Of a stretch of DNA of 64,000 bases, positions 41,462-50,309 are shown piece by piece. The notes below the pieces were generated by a model that saw only the letters and a program-made list of their open reading frames with translations, did not search any database and had not been told where the DNA came from. Within the stretch, counting starts at the first letter, position 1. Each line of letters begins with the position of its first letter. This stretch comes from Rhodococcus sp. HNM0569 (GTDB lineage Bacteria; Actinomycetota; Actinomycetes; Mycobacteriales; Mycobacteriaceae). The DNA is taken from NCBI RefSeq assembly GCF_012726205.1, contig NZ_JAASAE010000017.1, positions 17,413 through 81,412 of the forward strand, written 5' to 3'. The position numbers and the translations under genes are program-made.

Positions 41462-43036
41462 ATGCCCGTGGTCGAGACCCTCCAGCAACTGCTCCGGGAA
41501 CGCGCACACGACACCACCGTCGGGCTGCGGCACGGTGATTCGTCGTGGACCTGGCGAGAGCACGTCGCCGACGCGTCCGCCGTCGCCGCCCACCTGATCT
41601 CGCTCCTGGACCCGCAGCGGCCACCCCATGTCGGCGTGCTGCTGGGCAACTCCCCCGACATGGCCCGTTCGCTCGCCGCCGCGGCGCTCGGCGGGTACGT
41701 CCTGTGCGGGCTCAACACCACGCGGCGAGGTACCGCGCTGGCCGCCGACATCGCCCGCGCCGACTGTCAGCTCGTCGTCACCGACGACGAGCATCGGCAC
41801 CTGCTCGACGGCCTCGAACTCGGCGACGTCCCCGTGCTGGTCACCTCCGACGCGCAGTGGCAGGCGCTGTCCGGGTCCGAAGCTCCCGCACTCGCACCGC
41901 TGCGCGAGTCCGCGCCCACCGACACGTTCATGCTCATCTTCACGTCCGGCACGAGCGGCGACCCGAAAGCCGTTCAGGTCAACCACATGACCGTCCTCGT
42001 CGCCGGCACCGTACTCACCGATCGCTTCGCGCTCGGACCCGACGACGTGTGCTACGTGTCGATGCCGCTGTTCCACTCGAATGCGGTGCTCGCCGGCTGG
42101 TGTGTCGCGCTCGCGTCGGGCGCCGCGCTCGTGCCCGCACGATTCTCTGCATCGCACTTCCTCGACGACATCCGCCGGTACGGCGCCACCTATATGAACT
42201 ACGTCGGCAAGCCCCTCGCCTACGTCCTCGCGACCCCGGAGAAGACCGACGACGCGGACAATCCGCTTCGCGTCGCATTCGGCAACGAGGCGGGTGATCT
42301 CGACATCCTCGACTTCGGGCGCCGGTTCGGGTGCACCGTGTGGGACGGCTTCGGTTCCACCGAGAATGCCGTCATCGTCACGCGCGTCGACGGCACGCCA
42401 CCGGGGTCGATCGGCCAACCGTTCGACGGAGTCGCGGTGTACGACCCGGTGACCGGAGTCGAATGCCCCCGGGCGGTGTTCGACCGGACCGGGGCACTCG
42501 TCAACCACGACGATGCGGTGGGCGAACTGGTCAACACCTACGGTGCCGGCATGTTCGCCGGCTACTACCGCAACCCTGCCGCGACCGACGAGCGTCTGCG
42601 CGACGGCATGTACTGGAGCGGAGACCTCGCCTACCGCGACGCAGACGGGTTCGTGTACCTCGCGGGCCGCACCGGCGACTGGATGCGGGTCGACGGCGAA
42701 AACCTCACGGCGGCACCGATAGAGCGGATCCTGCTCCGCAACCACGCGGTCAGCCAGGCCGCGGTGTACGCGCTGCCCGATCCGCGGGCCGGCGACCAGG
42801 TGATGGCCGCACTGGTGCTCGTGGACGACGCGGACCTCACTCCGGAGGACTTCGCCCGTTTCCTCGGGGAGCAGCCGGACCTGTCGCCGCACGCGTGGCC
42901 GCGCTACGTGCGTCTCGCGGCCTCCTTGCCGTCGACCGCGACGAACAAGGTCCTCAAACGCGAACTCGTCGCGCAGGGCACCGCCACATCGGATCCGTTG
43001 TGGACCCGCCGGGGCCGCAGCCGTGTCTACGCGTGA
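41462..43036 (+). CDS. fadD17: FadD17-type steroid side-chain acyl-CoA ligase
   Basis: A 524-residue acyl-CoA synthetase. P-loop FTSGTSGDPKA at 160-170, GFGSTENAV, YWSGDLAYRD, GDWMRVDGENL and the C-terminal NKVLKRE lysine. It tracks mycobacterial FadD17 along the chain (RPPHVGVLLGN, GLNTTRRG, ADCQLVVTDDEH, LFHSNAVLAGW, YGATYMNYVGKPLAYVLATPE). FadD17 activates the shortened cholesterol side chain as CoA thioester. ATG at 41462 matches the family start; a GTG 12 bases earlier is in frame. No ribosome site is obvious. Other cholesterol genes are not in the window. The 3' end overlaps the opposite gene by 10 bases. Confidence 0.9.
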   Translation: MPVVETLQQLLRERAHDTTVGLRHGDSSWTWREHVADASAVAAHLISLLDPQRPPHVGVLLGNSPDMARSLAAAALGGYVLCGLNTTRRGTALAADIARADCQLVVTDDEHRHLLDGLELGDVPVLVTSDAQWQALSGSEAPALAPLRESAPTDTFMLIFTSGTSGDPKAVQVNHMTVLVAGTVLTDRFALGPDDVCYVSMPLFHSNAVLAGWCVALASGAALVPARFSASHFLDDIRRYGATYMNYVGKPLAYVLATPEKTDDADNPLRVAFGNEAGDLDILDFGRRFGCTVWDGFGSTENAVIVTRVDGTPPGSIGQPFDGVAVYDPVTGVECPRAVFDRTGALVNHDDAVGELVNTYGAGMFAGYYRNPAATDERLRDGMYWSGDLAYRDADGFVYLAGRTGDWMRVDGENLTAAPIERILLRNHAVSQAAVYALPDPRAGDQVMAALVLVDDADLTPEDFARFLGEQPDLSPHAWPRYVRLAASLPSTATNKVLKRELVAQGTATSDPLWTRRGRSRVYA

Positions 43037-43776
43037 CGGACGTGCTCGATCAGAAGAGTCGCCGTGCCGAGCGCGTCGTCGCGCACCGTCACGACGCGGG
43101 TCCCCGGTTTGCGGCCGGGTCGGATCTCGCTCACGTCGACGCCCGACTCCACGAGACGCGCGCGGGTCGTCTCGAGGTCGACGCTGCGCCACGCAACGCC
43201 CCACAGCGCCACAGCGTCATCCGCTCCCTCGACGCCTGCGAGTACCTCGACGACGACCTCGGTGGCGCGGAAGAACAACTGCTCGACGCCCCTGGTCGAC
43301 TGTGCGAGACGGAAATCCAGCCCGAGGACACCGCCGAACAGGGCGATGGCCTGCACGCGGTCGGGTGCGGTGAACACGACGTGGTCGATACGGTCCACGT
43401 CACGCTCCGGATCACGGTCGGCGGTGGCTGCGCGCGTCCCGACGCCGAGCGCAGGGTACTGCCGTGCCACGAGACCGGCGGCGTGCGGCGACAGTGCGAG
43501 GCCGCGGCGTTCGAGCAGCCGGCGCGTCCGGTCGAGATCGCCGCAGCCGAACACGATTCGCGCCGTGTCGTCCACGGGGCGGTCGACGCAGTGATCGACG
43601 ACGACAGCGCCGTTGGCCACGACGGGCTCCACGCCTTCGGCGAGCCCGAACAGGCGCCGGTAGCCGCGTGCGGTGTCCGAACCGCCGGGGACGACCACGG
43701 TCGCGGTGCTCAGACGAGTTGCGGCGACCGGGCGAGATGCAGGAACAGGGCGGGCGTCGTCGTCACTCGTGTGCAC
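43027..43776 (-). CDS. Two-domain VOC-family protein
   Basis: A 249-residue protein with two VOC halves, about residues 18-110 and 128-245 (DRIDHVVFTAPDRVQAIALFGGVLGLDF opens the second; TATLLIEHVRHA closes it). It looks like glyoxalase/ring-cleavage dioxygenase relatives and the actinobacterial glyoxalase-like domain proteins. Metal ligands are only partly conserved: H at DHVVF and E at LIEH are candidates. It is convergent with and overlaps fadD17 by 10 bases. The GTG start at 43776 has no good ribosome site, so the true start may be a little downstream. Function unknown. Confidence 0.75.
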   Translation of the reverse strand: MHTSDDDARPVPASRPVAATRLSTATVVVPGGSDTARGYRRLFGLAEGVEPVVANGAVVVDHCVDRPVDDTARIVFGCGDLDRTRRLLERRGLALSPHAAGLVARQYPALGVGTRAATADRDPERDVDRIDHVVFTAPDRVQAIALFGGVLGLDFRLAQSTRGVEQLFFRATEVVVEVLAGVEGADDAVALWGVAWRSVDLETTRARLVESGVDVSEIRPGRKPGTRVVTVRDDALGTATLLIEHVRHA

Positions 43777-43827
43777 GCACCCATCGAATCATGCGCCCGC
43801 CGGAGTGCCGCCGATCCCTTCCGAAAC

Positions 43828-43841
43828 GAGAACGTGTTCTC
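43828..43841. promoter_or_regulatory. TetR-type operator next to a -10
   Basis: GAGAAC-GT-GTTCTC is a perfect 6-2-6 palindrome of the kind bound by TetR regulators of lipid and sterol genes (it differs from the KstR consensus TNNAACNNGTTNNA at both ends). It directly abuts the -10 at 43842. Confidence 0.6.
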
Positions 43842-43847
43842 TAGTCT
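43842..43847 (+). promoter_or_regulatory. -10 element for a leaderless transcript
   Basis: TAGTCT lies 6 bases before the ATG at 43854 with no ribosome site between them, so transcription should start on the start codon. Confidence 0.6.
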
Positions 43848-43853
43848 GGCCGC

Positions 43854-44969
43854 ATGAGCAGCACATACTCCGGAGCCGACGCTCACCCGCTGCAGACCGT
43901 CGTGTGGGGCACCGGCAATGTGGGGCGCGCAGCGATCCGTGCGGTGCAGGCTCACCCGGCGCTAGCCCTGTCCGGGGTCGTCGTGCACTCGGAGGCGAAG
44001 ATCGGCGTCGACGCGGGCGAGCTCGCGGGACTCCCCACGACCCTGGGCGTCCCGGCGACCGGTGACCTCGATGCCGCGCTCGCAGGGGCCGACGCCGTCG
44101 TGTACGCCGCCTCGGGCGACCTGCGGCCCGACGACGCACTCGCCGACGTCCTGCGCGCGGTGCGCGCCGGAGCAGTGGTCGTGACGCCGTCATTGTTCGC
44201 GCTCTACGATCCGCCGTCCGCGCCTGCGGACGTGCGCGACGCGGTCGACGAGGCGATCGCAACCGGTGGCGGCGCACTGTTCGTCTCCGGCGTCGACCCC
44301 GGCTGGGCGAACGACATCCTGCCACTGCTCGCCTCGGGCCTCGCGTCGTCGATCTCGCAGCTGCGGTGCCAGGAGATCTTCGACTACACGACCTACGACC
44401 AGCCCGATGCCGTGCGGATTCTCACCGGCATGGGGCAGCCCATGGACTACGAGCCGCCCATGCTCGTCGCAGGCGTGCCCACGATGGTGTGGGGCGGCCA
44501 GCTGCGGCTGCTCGGACGCGCCCTCGGCATCGAATTCGACGACATCGTCGAGCGACACGACCGACGCGCGCTGACCGACACGGTCGACACGCCGCTCATG
44601 GGCAGATTCGACGCAGGCACGCAGGGGGCTGTGCGCTTCGAACTCGAAGGGCATGTCGCCGGCGACGCCGTGGTCGTCGTCGAACACGTCACCCGCATCG
44701 ACGCCGCCTGCGCTCCGGACTGGCCGCAGGTGCCCGACGGTGGTGCCGGGGTGCACCGTGTGATCGTCGAGGGACGGCCACGAATCGAGATCGACGTCGT
44801 CGCCACCGACGAAGGCGGCAACCGGGCGGCCGGAGGAAATGCCACCGCCGTCGGCCGGCTGGTCAATGCGATCCCCTGGCTGCGCGACGCGGGCCCGGGA
44901 CTCTACGACGCACTCGACGTCCCGATCCAGCCGGGCGTCGGCAAACTCGGAAAGGCCACGTTGCCATGA
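43854..44969 (+). CDS. DapB-like NAD(P)-binding dehydrogenase
   Basis: A 371-residue protein with an N-terminal Rossmann domain (VVWGTGNVGRAAIRAV) and a dihydrodipicolinate-reductase-like fold; FVSGVDPGWANDILP is a segment seen in mycobacterial proteins of this group and in 2,4-diaminopentanoate dehydrogenase relatives. Substrate unknown; several actinobacterial members sit in lipid or sterol catabolic loci. Leaderless start from TAGTCT at 43842, under a TetR-type palindrome. The stop overlaps the ATG of the next gene (ATGA), so the two form one unit. Confidence 0.85.
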   Translation: MSSTYSGADAHPLQTVVWGTGNVGRAAIRAVQAHPALALSGVVVHSEAKIGVDAGELAGLPTTLGVPATGDLDAALAGADAVVYAASGDLRPDDALADVLRAVRAGAVVVTPSLFALYDPPSAPADVRDAVDEAIATGGGALFVSGVDPGWANDILPLLASGLASSISQLRCQEIFDYTTYDQPDAVRILTGMGQPMDYEPPMLVAGVPTMVWGGQLRLLGRALGIEFDDIVERHDRRALTDTVDTPLMGRFDAGTQGAVRFELEGHVAGDAVVVVEHVTRIDAACAPDWPQVPDGGAGVHRVIVEGRPRIEIDVVATDEGGNRAAGGNATAVGRLVNAIPWLRDAGPGLYDALDVPIQPGVGKLGKATLP

Positions 44970-45481
44970 CGATCGAACCGACCGCGCTCATCGACGTCCC
45001 CGAGGGGAAGGATCCGCTCGCCTTCGTGTGGGGCGAGATGGTCCCCGGCATCGGCCCCGCGGCCGCGACGTTCTCCGCGAAGGTGTACTCCGACACGACG
45101 CTCGGGCTACGGGAGTTCGAGGCGGCCCGGCTGCGCATCGCGCAGATCAACGGCTGCGTCTTCTGCCAGGACTGGCGCACCGAGCGCGACGGCCGGACGG
45201 TCGAGGACGGGTTCGACGACGCCGTCGCGCACTGGCGCACCGCCACCGGCTTCGACGACCGCACCCGGCTGGCCGCCGAGTACGCGGAACGGTACGCACT
45301 CGATCACCACGGCCTCGACGACGCCTTCTGGGCCCGCATGACTGCCGCCTACACGCAACGCGAGGTCGTCGAGCTCACGATGTGCCTCGGATCGTGGCTC
45401 GCGTTCGGACGGCTCAATCACGTACTGGGTCTGGACACACGGTGCGCAGTGCCCACACAGCCGACTCAGCCACCGAGCTGA
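44966..45481 (+). CDS. Carboxymuconolactone decarboxylase/AhpD-like protein
   Basis: A 171-residue all-helical protein with the AhpD-type motif NGCVFCQDWR (CxxC) and the following EAARLRIAQ helix. Members are peroxidase-like reductases, decarboxylases or structural paralogues of unknown substrate. It is translationally coupled to the DapB-like gene. The last 16 bases overlap the convergent deaminase gene. A role with the upstream dehydrogenase in the same catabolic step is likely, but the step is not known. Confidence 0.85.
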   Translation: MTIEPTALIDVPEGKDPLAFVWGEMVPGIGPAAATFSAKVYSDTTLGLREFEAARLRIAQINGCVFCQDWRTERDGRTVEDGFDDAVAHWRTATGFDDRTRLAAEYAERYALDHHGLDDAFWARMTAAYTQREVVELTMCLGSWLAFGRLNHVLGLDTRCAVPTQPTQPPS

Positions 45482-45945
45482 CACCGGCGGTGCAGTGCGC
45501 GCATCTCCTCGACCAGTTCGTCCGCCGGGCCCTCGGCCACGACACCCGGGGCGACGTCGCGCACGGGGAGCGCCGCGACGGGCGGCTCCGGCACACCCCA
45601 CTCACGCAGCCATCCCGTCAGCTGCGCCGACGACACTGCATACACGATGCGGCCCAACCCGACCCACGCATGCGCCGCCGAGCACATCGGGCAGTGCTCA
45701 CCCGACGTGTACACCGTGCACGCACCGCGCTCGGCTGCGGGCACGTGCTCGGCAGCCCACCGTGCGAGAGCGAACTCGGGATGGCGCGTGTGGTCTCCCC
45801 CCGCGACGCGATTGCGGTCCTCGGCGAGCACGACCCCGGTCGCCGACACGAGCACCGACCCGAACGGCTCGTCGCCCGCGGCGAGTGCGTCGCCGGCGAG
45901 GGTCACGCATCGGCGGAGATGAACGAGATCGCCTCGGGTGATCAT
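45466..45945 (-). CDS. Nucleoside/cytidine-type deaminase
   Basis: A 159-residue zinc deaminase. The signature HPEFALARWA (His ligand and catalytic Glu) and EHCPMCSAAH (PCxxC ligands) are intact. The order and spacing fit the guanine/tRNA-adenosine deaminase branch; substrate not certain. ATG at 45945 gives the usual length and lies 10 bases after the stop of the upstream thioesterase-like gene, so they are probably cotranscribed. Longer in-frame starts run into that gene. Confidence 0.88.
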   Translation of the reverse strand: MITRGDLVHLRRCVTLAGDALAAGDEPFGSVLVSATGVVLAEDRNRVAGGDHTRHPEFALARWAAEHVPAAERGACTVYTSGEHCPMCSAAHAWVGLGRIVYAVSSAQLTGWLREWGVPEPPVAALPVRDVAPGVVAEGPADELVEEMRALHRRCQLGG

Positions 45946-45955
45946 CGCGCGCCGC

Positions 45956-46804
45956 TCACAGCGCGGCCCGCGCGCCGACACGGAACTTGTCCTGCCCGAA
46001 ATCGATCTGGCGTCGCGCATTCGACAGTGCGGTCACCACACACGTGCCGAAGGCGCCCTGCCTGTCGTACATGGTGGTGCTGCCGACCGAGATGCCGCCC
46101 GCCGCGAAATGGTTCTCGGCTTCGAGTCCGAGGTCGTCGGAGACGGGTAGCCGCGAGACCACCATCGTGAGGTCGGCGTTGATGTATCCGACACCTTCGC
46201 TGCCCCAGTTCGTCATGAGGCTCGTCATCTCGCCCACCGTCGCGGCCCGCACGAACGGTGACGACACCTCCCCCACGACGACGTCGAGTTGCCGCTGCCA
46301 CATGCGTTTGCGTCCATTGCCCTGGTGGTCGGGCATCGACGACGACCACACCTCGGCACCGTCGTCACTCGAGAACAGCGGCGCACCCGGGCCGGACCAG
46401 TCGATGCCGAGAGTGTCCGGCGGATGCGGCACCGGATTCACCTTGGTCCAGAGTTCGCCCGCGGGTGCCTCGCCCGCGCGCAGGAGTACCAGCGTCGCCC
46501 GGGTGACGACCTCACCGTCCTGCAGCACGTCGGCGTCGGCGACGACGATACGGTTGCCCGCGCGCACGATTCGGGTCTGCACCGTGGTGAGCTCCGACCG
46601 CACCGGCTTGAAGATGTCGACGGTCAGCCGCGACGGCACGAATCCTTCGCGTCCGTGATCTCGTTCGAGTTGCCGCGCGACGAGACCGCACACCGCCGAA
46701 CCGTGCAGCGTGCCGTGGCCCCAACTGCTGCGCGCGAGGCGCTGCGGCTCGAAACCTCCGTCCGATTCGGCGAAGAAGCCGAGCCGTAGGTCCGTCGAGG
46801 TCAT
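45956..46804 (-). CDS. Acyl-CoA thioesterase-like (double hotdog) protein
   Basis: A 282-residue protein with a TesB-like layout: an N-terminal hotdog (GTLHGSAVCGLVARQLE, FVPSRLTVDIFKPVR) and a C-terminal half ending YDRQGAFGTCVVTALSNARRQ. The HGSA...CGL helix and the DIFKPV strand are characteristic of acyl-CoA thioesterases in mycobacteria-related genera. It should cleave or bind acyl-CoA. The ATG at 46804 has GGAGGAG upstream. It heads a two-gene unit with the deaminase and is divergent from a Baeyer-Villiger-type monooxygenase across 185 bases. Confidence 0.82.
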   Translation of the reverse strand: MTSTDLRLGFFAESDGGFEPQRLARSSWGHGTLHGSAVCGLVARQLERDHGREGFVPSRLTVDIFKPVRSELTTVQTRIVRAGNRIVVADADVLQDGEVVTRATLVLLRAGEAPAGELWTKVNPVPHPPDTLGIDWSGPGAPLFSSDDGAEVWSSSMPDHQGNGRKRMWQRQLDVVVGEVSSPFVRAATVGEMTSLMTNWGSEGVGYINADLTMVVSRLPVSDDLGLEAENHFAAGGISVGSTTMYDRQGAFGTCVVTALSNARRQIDFGQDKFRVGARAAL

Positions 46805-46989
46805 GGGGTCTCCTCCGCGCTCCGATGGCTGCACGTGCACAGCCGACCACGCCGACACTAGAACGCGTGTCAGCGGCGGGCAAAGCCGCCCCGTCCCGAT
46901 CGCGGTACCGCGCCCCGGGATCTTTACCGTGACCCCGGGGTACAGCCATACTGACGGCCACCACCGTCGGTGTACCGGAAGGCCCAGCC

Positions 46990-48492
46990 ATGCACTCAGG
47001 CAAGACGTCCGTCGCACCCGATCACGATGCGATCGTCGTCGGCGCCGGCTTCGGCGGAATGGGCGCCGCGATCGCGCTGCAGCGGCGCGGCCTGCACGAC
47101 ATCGCGATCTACGAACGTGAGGACGATCTCGGCGGCACGTGGCACGTCAACCACTATCCCGGCCTCGCGGTCGACATCGCCTCGGTCACCTACTCGTATT
47201 CGTTCGAGCCGAACCCGCACTGGAGCCGCCTGTTCGCACCGGGCAGCGAGCTCGCCGCCTACGCCGCGCGGATCGCCGACAAGTACGATCTCCGTCGCCG
47301 CATGCGCTTCGGTACCGCAGTCGAAAGCGCGACCTGGGACGACGACGACCAGCTGTGGCGCGTGACGCTCGCGGACGGCGCGAGCGTCACCGCGCGGTTC
47401 CTCGTCACGGCCACCGGCTTCCTGTCCCAGCCGCACACACCCGCCTTTCCGGGCATCGACTCGTTCGCCGGAAGGATCCTGCACACGGCCGACTGGGACG
47501 ACCACTACCGCCCCGACGGGCGCCGTATCGCCGTCGTCGGTACGGGTGCGACCGCGGTTCAACTGATTCCCGAACTCGCCCGCACCGCTGCGGAGCTCAC
47601 CGTCTTTCAGCGCACACCCATCTGGGTGGTGCCCAAGGTCGACTTCCGCATCCCCCGCGCGGTGCGGTCGCTGTTCGCGGCCGTCCCGAGCTCGCAGCGT
47701 GCCGCCCGGACCATCAGCAACACGATCCTCGAGCTGCTGATGGTCGTGGGCGTGTTGCGCTTCCGCCAGGCCAAGAGACTCAATCGCGGTGCGGCGCTGC
47801 TCGCGAAAGCCCACCTGCGCGTACAGGTGCGCGACGCCGCGACGCGACGCGCGCTGACTCCCGACTACGACTTCGGCTGCAAGAGACCGACATTCTCGAA
47901 TCGGTACTTCCGCGTCTTCAACCGACCCGACGTGCACCTCGACACCGACGGCATCGAGCGGGTCGAACCCGACGCTCTCGTCACGACCAGCGGTCGGCGC
48001 ATCCCGGTCGACACGCTCGTCCTGGCTACCGGATTCAACCTGTGGGACGTCAACTTCCCGGCGTTCGAGATCATCGGCCGCGGCGGCCGCAATCTCGGGA
48101 AGTGGTGGCGCGAGAGCCGCTTCCAGGCATACGAGGGCATCACCGTGCCGGGCTTCCCGAACCTGCTCAGCCTGAACTCCCCGTACGCGTACAGCGGGCT
48201 GTCGTATTTCACGACGATCGAGTCGCAGATGGCGCACATGGACCGGCTGCTCGGCGAACTGGACCGCAGGGGTGCGAGCACCTTCGAGGTCACCGAGCGG
48301 GCCAACTCCGAGTTCCTCGACGCGATGACCCACAACCTGCAGGATTCGGTGTTCGTGGACGGCCGCTGCGCCTCCTCGCGTAGCTACTACTTCAACCAGC
48401 ACGGCGAAGCGACTTTGTTGCGACCGAACTCGACTTCGGCCACGTTCCGTGCGGCGCGCAGCTTTCCGGTGGACGATTACACGTACGTGTGA
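46990..48492 (+). CDS. Baeyer-Villiger-type flavin monooxygenase
   Basis: A 500-residue FAD/NADPH monooxygenase. FAD fingerprint GAGFGG at 18-23, EREDDLGGTWHVNHYPG typical of Baeyer-Villiger enzymes, their signature FAGRILHTADW at 159-169 (FxGxxxHxxxW), and an NADPH fingerprint GTGATA. It should insert oxygen next to a ketone, or oxidise sulfur, as in EthA-like enzymes. The ATG lies shortly after a CCGGAAGG element. The gene precedes a small membrane protein by 28 bases on the same strand. Substrate unknown. Confidence 0.9.
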   Translation: MHSGKTSVAPDHDAIVVGAGFGGMGAAIALQRRGLHDIAIYEREDDLGGTWHVNHYPGLAVDIASVTYSYSFEPNPHWSRLFAPGSELAAYAARIADKYDLRRRMRFGTAVESATWDDDDQLWRVTLADGASVTARFLVTATGFLSQPHTPAFPGIDSFAGRILHTADWDDHYRPDGRRIAVVGTGATAVQLIPELARTAAELTVFQRTPIWVVPKVDFRIPRAVRSLFAAVPSSQRAARTISNTILELLMVVGVLRFRQAKRLNRGAALLAKAHLRVQVRDAATRRALTPDYDFGCKRPTFSNRYFRVFNRPDVHLDTDGIERVEPDALVTTSGRRIPVDTLVLATGFNLWDVNFPAFEIIGRGGRNLGKWWRESRFQAYEGITVPGFPNLLSLNSPYAYSGLSYFTTIESQMAHMDRLLGELDRRGASTFEVTERANSEFLDAMTHNLQDSVFVDGRCASSRSYYFNQHGEATLLRPNSTSATFRAARSFPVDDYTYV

Positions 48493-48520
48493 CGTACACG
48501 ACTCGGACGGAAGGGAATCG

Positions 48521-49045
48521 ATGAGCAACCCGTACGGAGACGATCGAACCCGGCGTTACGACGCGGCGCAGCCCTACGGCGCCCCCCAGGACCCTCGCTA
48601 CGTGCCCGGCTCCCCGGCCCCGGGCACGCCACCCGGCCCCCGTCTCGACACGGGGCCCTTCCTCGCGGGGGTGGCAGCGACAGCACTCGTCGCGGCGATC
48701 GCGGGCTGGGTGCTCACCGCCATCATGCAGGCGCTCTGGGAACGGTTCGAGTGGGGCACGGTGTGGGCGTACGGGCTGATCGACCCGTGGAACGCCGCGA
48801 TCACCGGTGCGATCGCGGCGGCACTGTCGGGTCTGCTGATGTGGCTTCTCGTGCAGGGAGTTCCGTCGCCCGCGACGTTCTACTCGTGGATCACGACGCT
48901 CGTGGTGATCGCCGTCGTGGTGCTGCCTTTCCTCGCGGCCTCGACGTGGGAGGCGGCGCTCGCCGCCGGCATCGTGCACGGCGCACTCGGCATGGTCGTC
49001 ATATCGCTCACGAACGTGGTCGCGGGGCGCACCGTGCACAGGTGA
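48521..49045 (+). CDS. Four-helix membrane protein (DUF6069-like)
   Basis: A 174-residue protein: a Pro/Gly/Tyr-rich cytoplasmic N-terminus of about 45 residues, then four hydrophobic segments (about 46-68, 88-112, 120-140, 146-166). This looks like the DUF6069 family of actinobacterial membrane proteins; function unknown. ATG at 48521 follows GGAAGGG. It ends 127 bases before the flavin hydroxylase and is probably cotranscribed with the upstream monooxygenase. Confidence 0.75.
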   Translation: MSNPYGDDRTRRYDAAQPYGAPQDPRYVPGSPAPGTPPGPRLDTGPFLAGVAATALVAAIAGWVLTAIMQALWERFEWGTVWAYGLIDPWNAAITGAIAAALSGLLMWLLVQGVPSPATFYSWITTLVVIAVVVLPFLAASTWEAALAAGIVHGALGMVVISLTNVVAGRTVHR

Positions 49046-49089
49046 CCTGGCGTTCGAGGTGCGCGCCCCTGCTCGCTGTCGTACATTCA

Positions 49090-49123
49090 TGATCACTCTG
49101 TACATATTTGATCATTTTGTGCA
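49090..49123. promoter_or_regulatory. Direct repeat, candidate IclR operator
   Basis: TGATCACTCTGTACA (49090-49104) and TGATCATTTTGTGCA (49109-49123) share 12 of 15 bases with a 19-base period, about two helical turns. They lie 50 bases before the hydroxylase gene whose downstream partner is an IclR regulator. Confidence 0.55.
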
Positions 49124-49172
49124 GACTTGAACGTACAGCGGGCCGGGTACCGCGCACACTCGAGGAGGATCC

Positions 49173-50309
49173 ATGTCCCACTTCGCCGTCGTCGGCGCCG
49201 GAATCGGCGGACTCAGCGTCGCCATCGCGCTGAGGAAAGCCGGTCACGACGTCACCGTGCACGAGCAAGCGCGCGCATTCGGCCGGGTCGGAGCCGACAT
49301 CAACCTCACCCCGAATGCCGTCAACGCCCTCGACGGGCTCGGCGTCGGTGCCGAGATCCGCGCGGCGGCCGCACGGCCCACCCACCGCATCAGCCGCACC
49401 TGGGACAGCGGCGAAGAAACCTCGCGGCTCGCGATGGCCGACACCGCGCAGGACCGCTACGGCGCACCGCAGCTCACGATGCACCGGGCCGACCTGATGA
49501 CCGCTCTCGAGCATGCTGCGGGAGACGTCATCCGCTTCGGGAGCAGAGTGCACGGCCTCCACGCCGACCACACCGGGGTCGAACTCGAGTTCGCCGAGGG
49601 CGGAACCGCCCGGGCCGATGCCGCGATCGGCGCCGACGGCATCCACAGCGCGGTGCGCAGCGCATTGTTCGGACCCGAGCAACCCCAGTTCACCGGCGTC
49701 GTCGCCTACCGATCCGTCGTTCCGGTCACGCGGCTCGCCGGCGTCCCCGACGTGGGCGCCTTCACCAAGTGGTGGGGCCCGGATCCCGACACCCAGATCG
49801 TCACCTTCCCGCTCGGTCACGGGAACGTCTTCGTGTTCGCGACCACGCCACGGTCGACGTGGACCGAGGAGTCCTGGACCCTGCCCGGCGACCCCGACGA
49901 ATTGCGTTCGCACTACACCGACTTCCACCCGCACGCACGCGCTCTCCTCGACGCGTGCGAGGAAGTCCTCGCATCGGCCCTGTACGTACGCGACCCACTG
50001 CCACGCTGGGGCACCGGATCCGCCACCCTGCTCGGCGACGCGTGTCACCCGATGACCCCGTTCATGGCACAAGGCGCCGGGCAGTCGATCGAAGACGCCG
50101 TCGTCCTCGCGCGATGTGTCGAAGCGTATTCCGGCCTCGGCGACGCGTTCGCCGCGTACGAGCACTCACGGCAGGAACGCACCGCGCGCATCCAGATCGG
50201 ATCGCGCGGCAACAACTGGCTCAAGGACGCGGGTAACGGCGACTGGGTGTACGAGTACAACCCCTGGACTGCCCCGCTCGCAGGCCCGCAGGTAGCGTCG
50301 CCGGCGTGA
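49173..50309 (+). CDS. FAD-dependent aromatic hydroxylase (salicylate hydroxylase-like)
   Basis: A 378-residue class A flavoprotein monooxygenase. FAD-binding GAGIGG at the N-terminus, the DG motif in AIGADGIHSAVR, and the GD motif in LLGDACHPMTPFMAQGAGQSIEDA. The family hydroxylates activated aromatic rings using NAD(P)H and O2 (salicylate, 3-hydroxybenzoate, 6-hydroxynicotinate hydroxylases); substrate not readable here. The stop overlaps the GTG of the IclR gene (GTGA). Two direct repeats upstream suggest control by that regulator. ATG follows GAGGAGG. Confidence 0.9.
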   Translation: MSHFAVVGAGIGGLSVAIALRKAGHDVTVHEQARAFGRVGADINLTPNAVNALDGLGVGAEIRAAAARPTHRISRTWDSGEETSRLAMADTAQDRYGAPQLTMHRADLMTALEHAAGDVIRFGSRVHGLHADHTGVELEFAEGGTARADAAIGADGIHSAVRSALFGPEQPQFTGVVAYRSVVPVTRLAGVPDVGAFTKWWGPDPDTQIVTFPLGHGNVFVFATTPRSTWTEESWTLPGDPDELRSHYTDFHPHARALLDACEEVLASALYVRDPLPRWGTGSATLLGDACHPMTPFMAQGAGQSIEDAVVLARCVEAYSGLGDAFAAYEHSRQERTARIQIGSRGNNWLKDAGNGDWVYEYNPWTAPLAGPQVASPA

